From Phycisphaeraceae bacterium (lineage in GTDB: Bacteria > Planctomycetota > Phycisphaerae > Phycisphaerales > Phycisphaeraceae), in contig PBAS01000054.1 of NCBI GenBank assembly GCA_002716625.1, forward strand, positions 1 through 64,000: a DNA stretch of 64,000 bases. Reading direction: 5' to 3'. The translations under genes and the position numbers were made by a program. Below the pieces are notes generated by a model that had not been told where the DNA came from, did not search any database, and saw nothing but the letters and a program-made list of their open reading frames with translations. Each line of letters opens with the position of its first letter. Position 1 is the stretch's first letter. Shown here piece after piece: positions 18,723-28,900 of the stretch.

Positions 18723-19592
18723 TTGCACGTGACGACCAATCAAAATCCACAAAACACACCCGATTCGCCCGCACCACAGAATATGGTTATCTCTTGGGTA
18801 TTGAATGCGATGGGCGCCCCCGTCGTCGCCCTGTTGATCTATATCGGTGGCTTGGCCACGTTGATTGCGGAAACAACTGCATGGGTATGGCGTAGTGTCG
18901 CCCTGCGCCGTGTACGGCTAGGACGGCGAGGTTTATATACCCAGATCACCCGTGTAGGTATCCACTCCATGGCCGTAATTGCCTTGGTCAGTGGTTGTAT
19001 TGGTGTAATCTTGGCATTACAGATGGCACCACCACTTGATACCTTTGGTGCCACAGATAGTGTGGCGACCATTGTTGCGATCGCTGTCGTCCGAGAGTTG
19101 GGACCCTTGATCAGTGCAATCGTACTCACAGGTTTTGCGGGTGCTTCGATTGCTGCAGAATTGGGGACAATGGTTGTTGGCGAGGAAATTGAAGCACTTG
19201 AAGCCCACGCTTTAAACCCCATACGTTTTCTAGTGGTCCCCCGACTTATCGCAACCACCATCAGCATGGTCATTCTCAGCATATTCGCCATAATCGTTGC
19301 TATCGGTGGCGGGCACATCATCGGCGTATTAATCCTGGATATCACCTCCGCAACGTACTACAACCACACGGTCGCAGCCCTCGACCTGACTGATGTACTG
19401 ACTAGTTTATGGAAAGCCGGCGTCTTTGGACTAATTCTTGGTGCAGTAGCATGCTACAACGGCCTCAAAGTTACTGGTGGAGCTGCAGGCGTTGGTCGGG
19501 CAACCACCTATACGGTGGTCCACTCGATTGTACTGATTGTGATCAGCGATCTGATATTTGTGGCGCTTTTTTACCGATTAGGATGGACATAA
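18723..19592 (+). CDS. MlaE-family ABC transporter permease
   Basis: This 289-residue membrane protein belongs to the MlaE/YrbE/TTG permease family that moves lipids across the envelope. Family motifs include GVILALQMAPPLDTFGA, VAIAVVRELGPLISAIVLTGFAGASIAAELGTM split over residues 113-145, EEIEALEAHALNP and the C-terminal AVACYNGL. About five hydrophobic helices are present. The frame opens at TTG 18723, with GTG 18729 as an alternative start; no strong ribosome site decides. The ATPase (MlaF) and MCE protein (MlaD) normally encoded beside it are absent here, and the next gene is on the other strand. Its partners must therefore be encoded elsewhere. Confidence 0.92.
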   Translation: MHVTTNQNPQNTPDSPAPQNMVISWVLNAMGAPVVALLIYIGGLATLIAETTAWVWRSVALRRVRLGRRGLYTQITRVGIHSMAVIALVSGCIGVILALQMAPPLDTFGATDSVATIVAIAVVRELGPLISAIVLTGFAGASIAAELGTMVVGEEIEALEAHALNPIRFLVVPRLIATTISMVILSIFAIIVAIGGGHIIGVLILDITSATYYNHTVAALDLTDVLTSLWKAGVFGLILGAVACYNGLKVTGGAAGVGRATTYTVVHSIVLIVISDLIFVALFYRLGWT

Positions 19593-19775
19593 GTCCCACC
19601 AGTAAATTGCAACTGAGAATCGGAACAAGCATTTCAGACATCGCTTAGGAAGTGCTGCTCATCTTTGCACCGAGCATATGCCAATAACTTATACTCGAAT
19701 GTAAAAAAACTGTCCCCCGGCATTAAGATCATTAGCCTATTACTTGGACTGTGACGGCCATCGGTACCGTGTTAG

Positions 19776-20093
19776 CTATGCCTTCGTCACCTCGATAAAT
19801 CTCAAAACACTGCGAAGATCTGCCATCACATCGTAGGTAGCCAAAATGGTTCCTGACTCCCCTACGACTCCCTTGAGCGGACGAAACTTTATCAAACGAA
19901 CAGTCCATGTCCTACCACCGCGAATCTTGTCGCGATTATGCCTCTCACGAAGCTTATGCTGACGTTTGGTCTCCGCTTTTGCTGCCACGTCCTTGCTCAG
20001 CAGACGCACCAATGTCTTGGCGGCTGCAGCACTGGTTGGCGACTTGGTCACCTTCACATGAATTGGATTACCTAGCTTAATTTTTTCAAGCAT
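19776..20093 (-). CDS. Conserved small basic protein of unknown function
   Basis: From ATG 20093 (AGGTG 7 bases upstream) the product has 105 residues and is strongly basic. It opens with LEKIKLGNPIHVKVTKSPTSAAAAKTL (read in two parts at residues 2-28), then a Lys/Arg-rich middle (AKAETKRQHKLRERHNRDK) and an Arg-Trp strand (GGRTWTVRLIKF). I recall similar small proteins in planctomycete genomes but cannot name a family. The basic middle segment could contact nucleic acid; that is inference. It lies downstream of the NAD(P)HX epimerase gene and ends convergent with mlaE. Confidence 0.65.
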   Translation of the reverse strand: MLEKIKLGNPIHVKVTKSPTSAAAAKTLVRLLSKDVAAKAETKRQHKLRERHNRDKIRGGRTWTVRLIKFRPLKGVVGESGTILATYDVMADLRSVLRFIEVTKA

Positions 20094-20174
20094 AACATAC
20101 ACCTATGACTCGCAAATCAGCTGTGGCGGAAAAGTCGGTTGCGGCGCAAAATTGTCGATATTTTTGCTGTGACG

Positions 20175-20936
20175 TCAAACATCGGGGTTTTCGGCCCTGA
20201 CCTGGGCTATTAACTCCGGCGGCACACCAATATCTGCGATGATCACCCGCCCCAGATACTTCCGAGCATCCGGCTGGAGGAAACCACGTTTTTGAGCGAC
20301 AAAAGTTACGGTGAGATCTGCCATAATCGTCGCGTTGGAGGGCTTTCCCGTATCGCAATCCAACCCCGACGGGACATCCAGCGCAACAATAGAGGTCATT
20401 GCACTACGCTGTCGATTGCACGCTGAAATAACCTGAACCACATGTGAACGAACCTTGCCGACAAATCCAGTTCCCAGCAGTGCATCCACCAGAACATGGT
20501 ACTTGCCGTCCAAACTCAAGACATGGTTAAGCAAAGTGGCATTTGTGATTTCTGTTTGCTTGATGCCTATCTTTTGGCATATCAGGTGATTTGCTGCTGC
20601 ATCCGGCGAAAATTTCTTCGGTTCAACTGCCAATAAGAGACAAACATCTGCACCAGCATTGTACAGGTGACGGGCGACAACAAACCCATCGCCCCCGTTG
20701 TTACCGCCGCCACAAATCACAGCCACCCGGAAATTTTTTATGGCAGTCTTTTTCCTATCGCATAGAAAACCACAAATCGCATCAGTTGCATTTCGTCCAG
20801 CATTTTCCATCAGAACCAGGCTATGAACCCCCAAAGATTCAATTGCCACTTGATCAATACGCCTCACCTGATGACGCGTTAAGGCCTGCGCACTGATATC
20901 ACCATCCTGAGTCGATGCGATAGCAGTCAAATACAT
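20175..20936 (-). CDS. nnrE: NAD(P)H-hydrate epimerase (NnrE, YjeF N-terminal family)
   Basis: The product repairs damaged NAD(P)H hydrates by interconverting their R and S forms. From ATG 20936 it has 253 residues. The glycine-rich nucleotide loop CGGGNNGGDGFVVARHL, the motif LVDALLGTGFVGKV and the catalytic-region motif IVALDVPSGLDCDTG are all present. YjeF-N proteins are often fused to an ADP/ATP-dependent dehydratase; here only the epimerase half is encoded. The open frame extends 35 codons upstream, but that extension lacks family similarity, and GAGTGG lies before ATG 20936. Confidence 0.92.
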   Translation of the reverse strand: MYLTAIASTQDGDISAQALTRHQVRRIDQVAIESLGVHSLVLMENAGRNATDAICGFLCDRKKTAIKNFRVAVICGGGNNGGDGFVVARHLYNAGADVCLLLAVEPKKFSPDAAANHLICQKIGIKQTEITNATLLNHVLSLDGKYHVLVDALLGTGFVGKVRSHVVQVISACNRQRSAMTSIVALDVPSGLDCDTGKPSNATIMADLTVTFVAQKRGFLQPDARKYLGRVIIADIGVPPELIAQVRAENPDV

Positions 20937-21104
20937 TGAGCCACTCAATTCAATCTGGATACGTCTGAACGGACTAAAGAATTCCGAAATCTGAGATAGG
21001 CTGTGACGCAAACTTGGTCGAAGCATTAAACCACGAAGCAAGTGTAGTCATCGGCAGGCCCAATTCTTGCAATGACCGTAAACCAATCATTGGGGCAAGG
21101 GGAC

Positions 21105-21794
21105 CTACCCCTGTTCGGTTTTTTTTGTGTAGGTCTCTAGCTCCTGCTCATCTATCCCCAACCACTCCATCATCTGTTGATCGTAAACCTTTTGATGCTC
21201 TATATCTGAAAAATCGAGGCGAAGCTCATTGATCACCTTCGTACCCATGCTGATCCATTCAGTCCACGTCGGTTGACTGAAATGATCAAAAATAAACCGA
21301 CCCAACGGTCCACGCATTGGTGGATCAGCCATACGTGGACCTGGACGGCCGGTACGACGGTCGACAATCATATTAACATCGCCGAGTTCCTCTAATGGTT
21401 GACTCTTCCCTTCCGTCTGAGGTACCGGTTGCCCCATCTGTTCCAACAAGGTCCCCATAGCTTTCTGGGGCATGACATCACCACGCTGAGCGGCCGTTGT
21501 ATAGCCCGTGGTGAGTACCGAAGCAGCCTCATCCTGGCGATTCAACTCCGCCAAAATCTGACCCAGCAGTTGGTAAGCGCGAGATAACCCTTGGTCAAGA
21601 TCAATCGCCCGACGGAGAGCCTCAATGGCATCATCAGGCCGCCCAGCTTCCTTGTACGCAGTTCCCAGACTAAGCCAACCCATGGAGTTCTCCGGGTCGG
21701 CTTGGGTCATATTCTCCCACTGCGCGATGCGTTCGGTGGCTTCCATGAACACTAGCATATCCTGACCGACAGGTGATGAGCAAATACACGGCAT
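21105..21794 (-). CDS. TPR protein fused to a YggX-like (Fe(II)-trafficking) domain
   Basis: This 229-residue protein joins two parts. Residues 33-105 carry TPR-like repeats (SMGWLSLGTAYKEAGRPDDAIEALR, read as two overlapping pieces, then SRAYQLLGQILAELNRQDEA). Residues 143-213 align by eye with YggX, a small protein linked to iron handling and oxidative stress: GPLGRFIFDHFSQPTW, WISMGTKVINELRLDF and YDQQMMEWLG match its conserved core. The reactive Cys near the YggX N-terminus aligns with D145 (IVDRRTGRPGPR). ATG 21794 has no clear ribosome site; ATG 21746 is an alternative that still keeps both domains. Confidence 0.8.
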   Translation of the reverse strand: MPCICSSPVGQDMLVFMEATERIAQWENMTQADPENSMGWLSLGTAYKEAGRPDDAIEALRRAIDLDQGLSRAYQLLGQILAELNRQDEAASVLTTGYTTAAQRGDVMPQKAMGTLLEQMGQPVPQTEGKSQPLEELGDVNMIVDRRTGRPGPRMADPPMRGPLGRFIFDHFSQPTWTEWISMGTKVINELRLDFSDIEHQKVYDQQMMEWLGIDEQELETYTKKTEQG

Positions 21795-21840
21795 ATGTGA
21801 ATAAATAATTGCCCAATATCTAAAGCGTTACCACACCACC

Positions 21841-22908
21841 TCACTTGATACCACTGGATTGATAGACCTGTGTATCTGGGTAGAAGGCCGCCCAAGCAAA
21901 CCAGAACGTGTGTATAACCTGTGCTTGGGGTGGTATCTGAATGATCCGAATTGCTCCCCCATCGGCGGTTAATGCCAACTTGATGGCTTGGTCTTGTCCA
22001 ATCTGGTCGGTCAGGACTTTTCCCTTGAGTTTGGCTAGCTCTGACAGCGGATAAGCACGTGTCAATTCTCCAAGTTTGACACCGATAATCGGTGTTTTAT
22101 TCAGCATCCGCCGATCCAGTTGAAAATTCGCGAATTGGGGATAAACATTATCTGTTGCAAAGTAATCGGCATAAATACTTTGGCTGTAATCACGCTTCAA
22201 CCCTGTATCGGAAATGACTGTCGCTCGCGGGTACTGCCGTCCAAAAACCTCAAGTGTCGAAATCTGCCAGCCATCTAGCAACTGGAGACGCTTGCCAGCG
22301 TTGGGACCGGTGATCGCCATGAATCCAACCTGAGACCATAGAGCATGGTCTGTACGGTCATAAAGCAATACGTTTGAGTGATACAGCATGCCGCTAACCC
22401 CAAATTGGTACTCTTTACCATTGAGTCGCCGATCAACCACACTTGCCGAATCACATAACGGACAATACACCACCGCAATGGGTCGACCCCCCAAAATATC
22501 ATTAACAATTTCGTGTTGATCCAAGATATTGATTGGATAAGCTCGCGCCTCACCGTTGACCACAACACCGATCACCCTGCTCTTGGGGTCAGCAAGCGGT
22601 GTTTTAGTCCAAAAGCTTAGACGTGGCTCGATCAGTGCCGGTATACCATCCTTGCGAACACCACCCCATAAAATATTTTCGATGGGTACCTTGATATTCC
22701 TGATATCAAACTGGCCTAAAAACCTATGACCTTTGTTGAAATACCCTTTAGAAAGCCCATTGGAAGGGCCGGCCCATGCATCATGAAGGCCAATGGCTCC
22801 GCCGCCATGACCACTTACGGAAACCAGCACCATGACCACTGTCGCCAATTTTTTTATCAGCACCCATTGCTGGGTAGGCAGACTTTGAGCCATAGATTCG
22901 TGGACCAT
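21841..22908 (-). CDS. DUF3179 domain-containing protein
   Basis: The 355-residue product has an N-terminal hydrophobic segment (18-33) that looks like a signal anchor or signal peptide, so it is probably exported. The DUF3179 core is clear: RAYPINILDQHEIVND, VVYCPLCDSASVVDRR with C149-x-x-C152, FGVSGMLYHSNVLLYDR, and LWSQVGF. The paired cysteines could bind metal or form a disulfide. The biochemical role of the family is not known. It lies upstream of the TPR-YggX gene on the same strand with 46 bases between them, and is divergent from addB. Confidence 0.88.
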   Translation of the reverse strand: MVHESMAQSLPTQQWVLIKKLATVVMVLVSVSGHGGGAIGLHDAWAGPSNGLSKGYFNKGHRFLGQFDIRNIKVPIENILWGGVRKDGIPALIEPRLSFWTKTPLADPKSRVIGVVVNGEARAYPINILDQHEIVNDILGGRPIAVVYCPLCDSASVVDRRLNGKEYQFGVSGMLYHSNVLLYDRTDHALWSQVGFMAITGPNAGKRLQLLDGWQISTLEVFGRQYPRATVISDTGLKRDYSQSIYADYFATDNVYPQFANFQLDRRMLNKTPIIGVKLGELTRAYPLSELAKLKGKVLTDQIGQDQAIKLALTADGGAIRIIQIPPQAQVIHTFWFAWAAFYPDTQVYQSSGIK

Positions 22909-23043
22909 GGTTAATATTCATCTTGAGTCATTGCGTAATTATCTCGTTCTGGTCTGATACCATAACATTGCTGCAACCCGAAACACATCGGGACGATTGG
23001 GTGACCAGAATATCGCACCATCGTGTTTGTCGGATCATACCTC

Positions 23044-25917
23044 ATGGCCATTGAAAGGGTTTTTCTAGGCTGGCACGCCGTTGCACTTGAACTGGCAACG
23101 GAGTGGCTCTGGACCCGCTACCGCAATGGCCAAAGCTGGGATATGGGCCAAGTCATGGTCACGGTCCCCGGTCGCCGTGCTGGCAGAAGACTGCTGGAGA
23201 ACTTTCTTAAACGTGTACAACAGCCGATCCAACTCGTACCACCCCAGATCGTTACCGCGGGCGAGTTGCCAGTTCACCTTTGTCAACCTCCTGTTGTGTT
23301 GGCGACACCCATACAAAGTCTCCTAGCCCGAATCCATGTGCTTCAAAGCCTGCCTAGCCAGCAAATCAAATCCCTTGTCACCACCGTCCCCAACGCAACA
23401 GACCCTGGACACTGGATTGCCATCGCCCAACAGATTGAAACTCTTATAGAAAAGTTGGCTGCTGATACACTTTGTATATATGACCTGCCAGTGGACCTGC
23501 GTAAGCTACCCACCACAGATCAGTCACGCTGGATGGCCATGGCAGAAGTGCAGCAGCGATATGAACGCCTCCTAGCCAAAACCGGCTTGACGGATCGCAA
23601 TCAGTTCATACTCAATGCGATTAAAACCAAGCGATGCCAATGTGACCAGGAACTGATCCTTCTCGCAACCACGGATCTTAACCGTGCAACCAGACAGATC
23701 ATTGCTCAACTTCACAGTCCGGTAGCCGCACTCATACATGCTCCGACCAAAGAAGCGGATAGATTTGATGAGCTTGGATGTATCCAGGTAGAGGCTTGGA
23801 TACATAAGAACATCAACCTACAGGACTCGCATATCCACTTTGTTAACCGCCCACAAGATCAAACCATGCAGGTACTTGAATCGCTACGGCGTATCACTAC
23901 CAACAATAAAACATCGGGAAGTCAGAATTACCGGCCATCGGTTGACCAAGTCACTATTGGCCTCGGCGATCCAATGGCAGCACCCTCCATTCGATTCGCC
24001 TTGGAAACGATGAACATCACAGTACGCCAGGCTGTACCAGAAACCGTGAGGCACAGTCGCCCAGTGCAGTTGCTGAATATCCTTAGTCAATACGTAGCAA
24101 GTCAACGTTTTGCAGACCTGGCATCACTACTCCGACATCCTGACCTTGAATCGTACCTGGAAATACATCTTGAACCTGGTGACCACTTGCCCACTGCTCC
24201 TAATCCTATCAGTAGGTCTCTTGCGCTTCTGGACAAATATGCTGCCAAGCACCTGCCCTTTGGATCAACCGACGCCTTCCCACATCATGACACGAAAGCC
24301 TCGCCCAAAAACTGGCTTGGCCACGCTGACACGGCAAAGCAACTAGCCGCTATCTGTAATGCTATTGGGACCCTATTACCCGATGGACCGCAGGAACAAC
24401 GGCCACTGAGTTATTGGAGTGAACAGATTGGCCAGATGCTAAAAAAAATTTATCACGCCCAATCACTTGACCACACCAATCCAAACGACGCACGACTACT
24501 CCAGACCCTACAGGTACTCAGCGAAGCACTACAAGAACAGATCCATCTTGGTAAGACCCAGCATTTATGCCTGAACCTAAGCCTCCCAGCGACGATTGAA
24601 TTCACGTTGTCACGAGTCTACCGCAAACCTATTGCCGATGAGAATGTTGGACCCGCGGTCGAGATGCTCGGGTGGCTGGAACTTCATCTTGACGACGCAC
24701 CTCACCTGGTTGTAACTAACTTTAACGAAGGGTGTATTTCCAACTCTGATGATAATGACTCCCTATTATCTGATGCTATATGCCATAAACTCGGCATTAC
24801 CGATAGTCGCAGGCGATTAGCTCGTGACCTCATGATGCTTCAGGCAATCATCCACAGCCGCCAGTCGGTCACACTCATTGCACCCAGGCGTGACCCTGAG
24901 GACAATCCACTGGCACCAAGCCGGTTACTACTAGCTTGCAGTCACCAAGAGCTGCCTCAGCGCATCAGCCAGTTCTATCAACCCACACCCGACACCACAT
25001 CATCGGCCAACCTGTTTCCACTCCAACCAGGCCACAACCGATTCGCTATCCCAAAACCAAGCACCCACTCATTGGATTGCCTTCCCGTTACAGCCTTTCG
25101 TGATTACCTGCAATGTCCATACAGGTTCTACTTAAAGCATGTTTGTGGACTCACCACGGTTAATGATCAGGAAGTCGAGCTGAACGCCTCTGCGTTCGGT
25201 AACTTGCTTCATGAAACGCTAAGCAGATTCGGTAAAAGCACCCTTGCAACCAGCCAGGATCCCAAGGCCATATTCAGTTACCTGAAAACACAATTAGAAA
25301 ACATCATAAAGCAACGCTACGGGTTGCGACCTACCGTCGCAATCAGAATACAACGGTACCAACTGCTGGCTCGACTGGAATTCTTCTCCAATTGGCAAGC
25401 CAGCCATGCCGCCGACGGATGGGCTATTGTGCCCGAGCTGATTGAAAAGACATTCCAAGCGACAATAAACATAGATCAAGAACCATTCACGATAACCGGC
25501 CGAATCGATCGCATTGATCGCCATCCAGATGGACGGTATCGCGTGATTGACTATAAGACTTCAAATACTCCCAAGCACCCCAAGGCCACACACCAGCAGA
25601 AGAGCGAGTGGATTGACCTGCAACTACCACTCTACCAGAGGTTACTACCATCCGCTGGAATCTGCGAAACACCGCAACTGGGTTATATCCAGCTTCCCAA
25701 GGACCAGGGCCACACCGGTTATCAACCAGCCGACTGGTCACAGGATCAGATTGACAGTGCCTGGCAGGAAGCAAAAAAGATCATTCGTTTAATCCGCACC
25801 GGACATTTTTGGCCACCCGGTGAACCAATCACTTTTGATGATGGTTTTTCATACATCTGCATGGATAACTATCCAGACCGTACTCGAATCATTGCCACAA
25901 CTGAACCCGCTTCTTAA
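23044..25917 (+). CDS. AddB/RexB-like PD-(D/E)XK nuclease family protein
   Basis: From ATG 23044 this gives 957 residues. The C-terminal nuclease domain is clear: DYLQCPYRFYLKHVCGL (motif near 690), GNLLHETL with the motif I His, GRIDRIDRHPDGRYRVIDYKTS with the catalytic Asp and D-Y-K, and LQLPLYQRL (motif III). The rest resembles the inactivated helicase fold of AddB. The N-terminus (ERVFLGWHAVALELATEWL) has no Walker A, and the C-terminal CxxC part of the AddB iron-sulfur cluster is not seen. It lies 8 bases before the AddA-like helicase, so the two should form one end-processing enzyme for double-strand break repair. Confidence 0.85.
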   Translation: MAIERVFLGWHAVALELATEWLWTRYRNGQSWDMGQVMVTVPGRRAGRRLLENFLKRVQQPIQLVPPQIVTAGELPVHLCQPPVVLATPIQSLLARIHVLQSLPSQQIKSLVTTVPNATDPGHWIAIAQQIETLIEKLAADTLCIYDLPVDLRKLPTTDQSRWMAMAEVQQRYERLLAKTGLTDRNQFILNAIKTKRCQCDQELILLATTDLNRATRQIIAQLHSPVAALIHAPTKEADRFDELGCIQVEAWIHKNINLQDSHIHFVNRPQDQTMQVLESLRRITTNNKTSGSQNYRPSVDQVTIGLGDPMAAPSIRFALETMNITVRQAVPETVRHSRPVQLLNILSQYVASQRFADLASLLRHPDLESYLEIHLEPGDHLPTAPNPISRSLALLDKYAAKHLPFGSTDAFPHHDTKASPKNWLGHADTAKQLAAICNAIGTLLPDGPQEQRPLSYWSEQIGQMLKKIYHAQSLDHTNPNDARLLQTLQVLSEALQEQIHLGKTQHLCLNLSLPATIEFTLSRVYRKPIADENVGPAVEMLGWLELHLDDAPHLVVTNFNEGCISNSDDNDSLLSDAICHKLGITDSRRRLARDLMMLQAIIHSRQSVTLIAPRRDPEDNPLAPSRLLLACSHQELPQRISQFYQPTPDTTSSANLFPLQPGHNRFAIPKPSTHSLDCLPVTAFRDYLQCPYRFYLKHVCGLTTVNDQEVELNASAFGNLLHETLSRFGKSTLATSQDPKAIFSYLKTQLENIIKQRYGLRPTVAIRIQRYQLLARLEFFSNWQASHAADGWAIVPELIEKTFQATINIDQEPFTITGRIDRIDRHPDGRYRVIDYKTSNTPKHPKATHQQKSEWIDLQLPLYQRLLPSAGICETPQLGYIQLPKDQGHTGYQPADWSQDQIDSAWQEAKKIIRLIRTGHFWPPGEPITFDDGFSYICMDNYPDRTRIIATTEPAS

Positions 25918-25925
25918 CCCATACG

Positions 25926-28900
25926 ATGACTTCATCATTATCCTTAAAACGAAATCAACATGAAATCATCCGTGCTTCGGCCGGATCAGGGAAGACCTAC
26001 CAGTTGAGCAGTCGGTATATCAGGCTCTTGTTCCACGGTGCCCAACCACCATCTATCCTTGCAACCACTTTCACTCGCAAAGCGGCAGGGGAAATTCAGC
26101 AGACTGTTCTCATGCGTCTGGCCCAAGCAGCCGCCAATAAGAACGCAGCCGCCCAACTTGCCCACCAGTTGGACGAGCCAAGCATGGATTTAGATAACGT
26201 CTGCAGCATGCTACAACAGATGGTCAATAATCTTGACCAAATCATGATCTGTACCATTGACAGCTTTTTCTATCAATTGGCCATGAACTTGAGGCACGAT
26301 CTGGCCATACCACTACAGGTGGTGATCATGACCAACAACGAACCGCAAGCCATACAACTTCAACTGGAAGCAATTAACCAATTTCTCAACCATGACGAAC
26401 CACAGGTGTTACTTGATCTGCTACGTCGCCTGCATCCTGGTCAAGCGCAATACTCTGTAACGCATACAATTAATAAGATCATTGGCAAACTTCTTGAAGT
26501 TTTTCACCAGGCACCAACCGAGAAAGCATGGAAGCAACTACAGACCACAGGAACTGTGAATGTACATATTTCCACACAGGATATTGATGTCCTGCAAAAA
26601 GCTGGAGATATGCTTACACCCAAGAAATGGAAAGACGCTTGGTCAAAAAACCTGGCTGCAGCAAAGCGTCAGGACTGGGAGGCATTCCTGACAACCGGTT
26701 TAACTGCCCGCATCGCAACCGGGGATGGGACCTACTACAAGAAGCCGATTCCCCAAGAAGTCATTGATGCATACCAACCCGCAATCCATAGTGCCACAAC
26801 CGCATTGGTTGCCGAAACCTCTCGTCGTACGCAGGCCATGTACCAGTTACTTTCACGATTCAGTGTTCACCATGACCACTTGTGCCAACAACACAACCGA
26901 CTTCTCTACGGTGACCTGACACGTAAACTGGCGGCTTTTGTACCAACCGCAGAAGACCACACGCCCACAATCATGTCAAGCAGGCTTGACCGGCGGTTTG
27001 ATCACCTCATGCTTGATGAGTTTCAAGATACAAGTATAGAACAATGGCATATTCTACGACCTTTCGCCGACCAGATCAGACACCGCAAAGAGAAATCCTC
27101 TAAATCACAGACTTTCTTCTGCGTAGGTGACACCAAACAAGCAATTTATGGGTGGCGCGGTGGTTGCGCCGAAATATTTGATCAGGTTGAAAATGACTTG
27201 AAGCTTCCGACAAAAAATATCCAACAACTTAATACCAGTTTTCGCTCTTCACCAGTTATTTTAAATGCCGTAAACCTTGTGTTTGATGCAGTGGGAAAAT
27301 TACCAGACTCATTGTCGGCATTCGAAATGCTCAAGGGTTCAGCAAACGAATGGAGCCATCACTATAAACCTCATGAAGCTCAATATGAAACACGGCCGGG
27401 GCATGTTACCCTAGCCACCTCTGCTTCACGATCTGACACTACAAATCCCACAGGTGATGATGATTTAGAACTGGCATATACACCATCACCTCACCAATCA
27501 ATGGTCACCAACCTGATTGCCCAACTTCACACAGCAGCCCCGAACCGATCACTTGGTGTGCTCGTACGCGACAACAAGATGGTCAAGCGTTTGATTGACT
27601 TACTGCGGCGACTCGAATTGAATGCCAGTGGTGAAGGCGGCGGACCCCTCAACGATGATCCCGCTATCGGCACCGTGCTTTCTGCATTAAAAATGGCTGA
27701 TCATCCTGGCGACACAGCAGCAGCGTTCTGCGTCTTGCATTCACCCTTGGCTATATCCCCTGGCATCCAGCTAACCAACTTGGATACCAACAGTCTCGCC
27801 CGTACGAGTAGATCTATTCGTCAGCATCTCTCCACGTGCGGTTATGGCCAGACCATTGCGCAATGGACACGGCATCTAGCACCGGCATGTAACCAAAGAA
27901 GCTTAACTCGTCTGATTCAGTTGATTGACCTGGCAAACCGCTATGACACGGATAGAAAAATACGCCCCGACGATTTCGTTCAATACGTGGAAAGGAGTTC
28001 TATTCAAGAGCCCACGGGGGCAACTATTCGCGTCATGACCATTCACCAGGCCAAGGGGCTTGAATTTGACATTGTTGTTTTGCCTCAACTCAATGAAGTG
28101 ATCGCCAGTTTAAAAGGAACGGATGTATGGGCCTACCGCCCCGCACCGACTGAACCACCACAAGCCATATTTGCCAAAGTCGGAGACAAGCTTCGTCCAG
28201 TACTGGCTGAACATTGTGATTTGGTTGACAAGGCCTACAACCAGGAAAAGTCGCGTCGATTCCATGATGATTTGTGTAGCCTATATGTTGCAATGACCCG
28301 TGCTCGACACGCACTACACATGGTTATTGAGCCGCTGCGAAAATCCAAAACAGGCAAACCAACCCGCCACGGTCAAAACAACCTGTCATATGCCTCGATC
28401 CTTCGCCATTCTTTGCACAAGAACGAGGAGGGTTTCGAATTCAATCAAACACTTTATCAGGCAGGCGACCCCAAATGGTACAAATCCATCGAGGATCCAA
28501 GTTCGCCAATCACAACAGATAATAAATTCAATATGATTCAAACGGGCCCCATTGTTTTTTCTGAAAAGCCATCACACCCCTTCCGCAACCTGGACCGCCG
28601 TACACCATCAAAACAACCGAACCCGATCAGTATCTCGGATCTTTTCAACTTTGAAAAAGCTGGTGATTTTGTTCGCGGTCGCATGATTCATGCCTGGCTC
28701 CAGCAGATCTCATGGCTCAACCCATCTCCACAGAATCTGGAAGGGGTACCATCTAAAGAGACATTGTGGACCATTGCGAAATCTTTTGGACACAACCATT
28801 CAGATACCTGGGTAGCACAGCAGATCGCAGATTTTCTACGGACACTATCGAAATCCACTATGCGACAAGCCTTCGCCCAACCATCCGGCGAATCAGAAAA

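Noticed and set aside
18839-19345. 168-codon minus-strand frame inside mlaE
   Set aside because: It is an antisense shadow of a hydrophobic gene; its Ile/Thr/Met-rich composition is what such shadows give.
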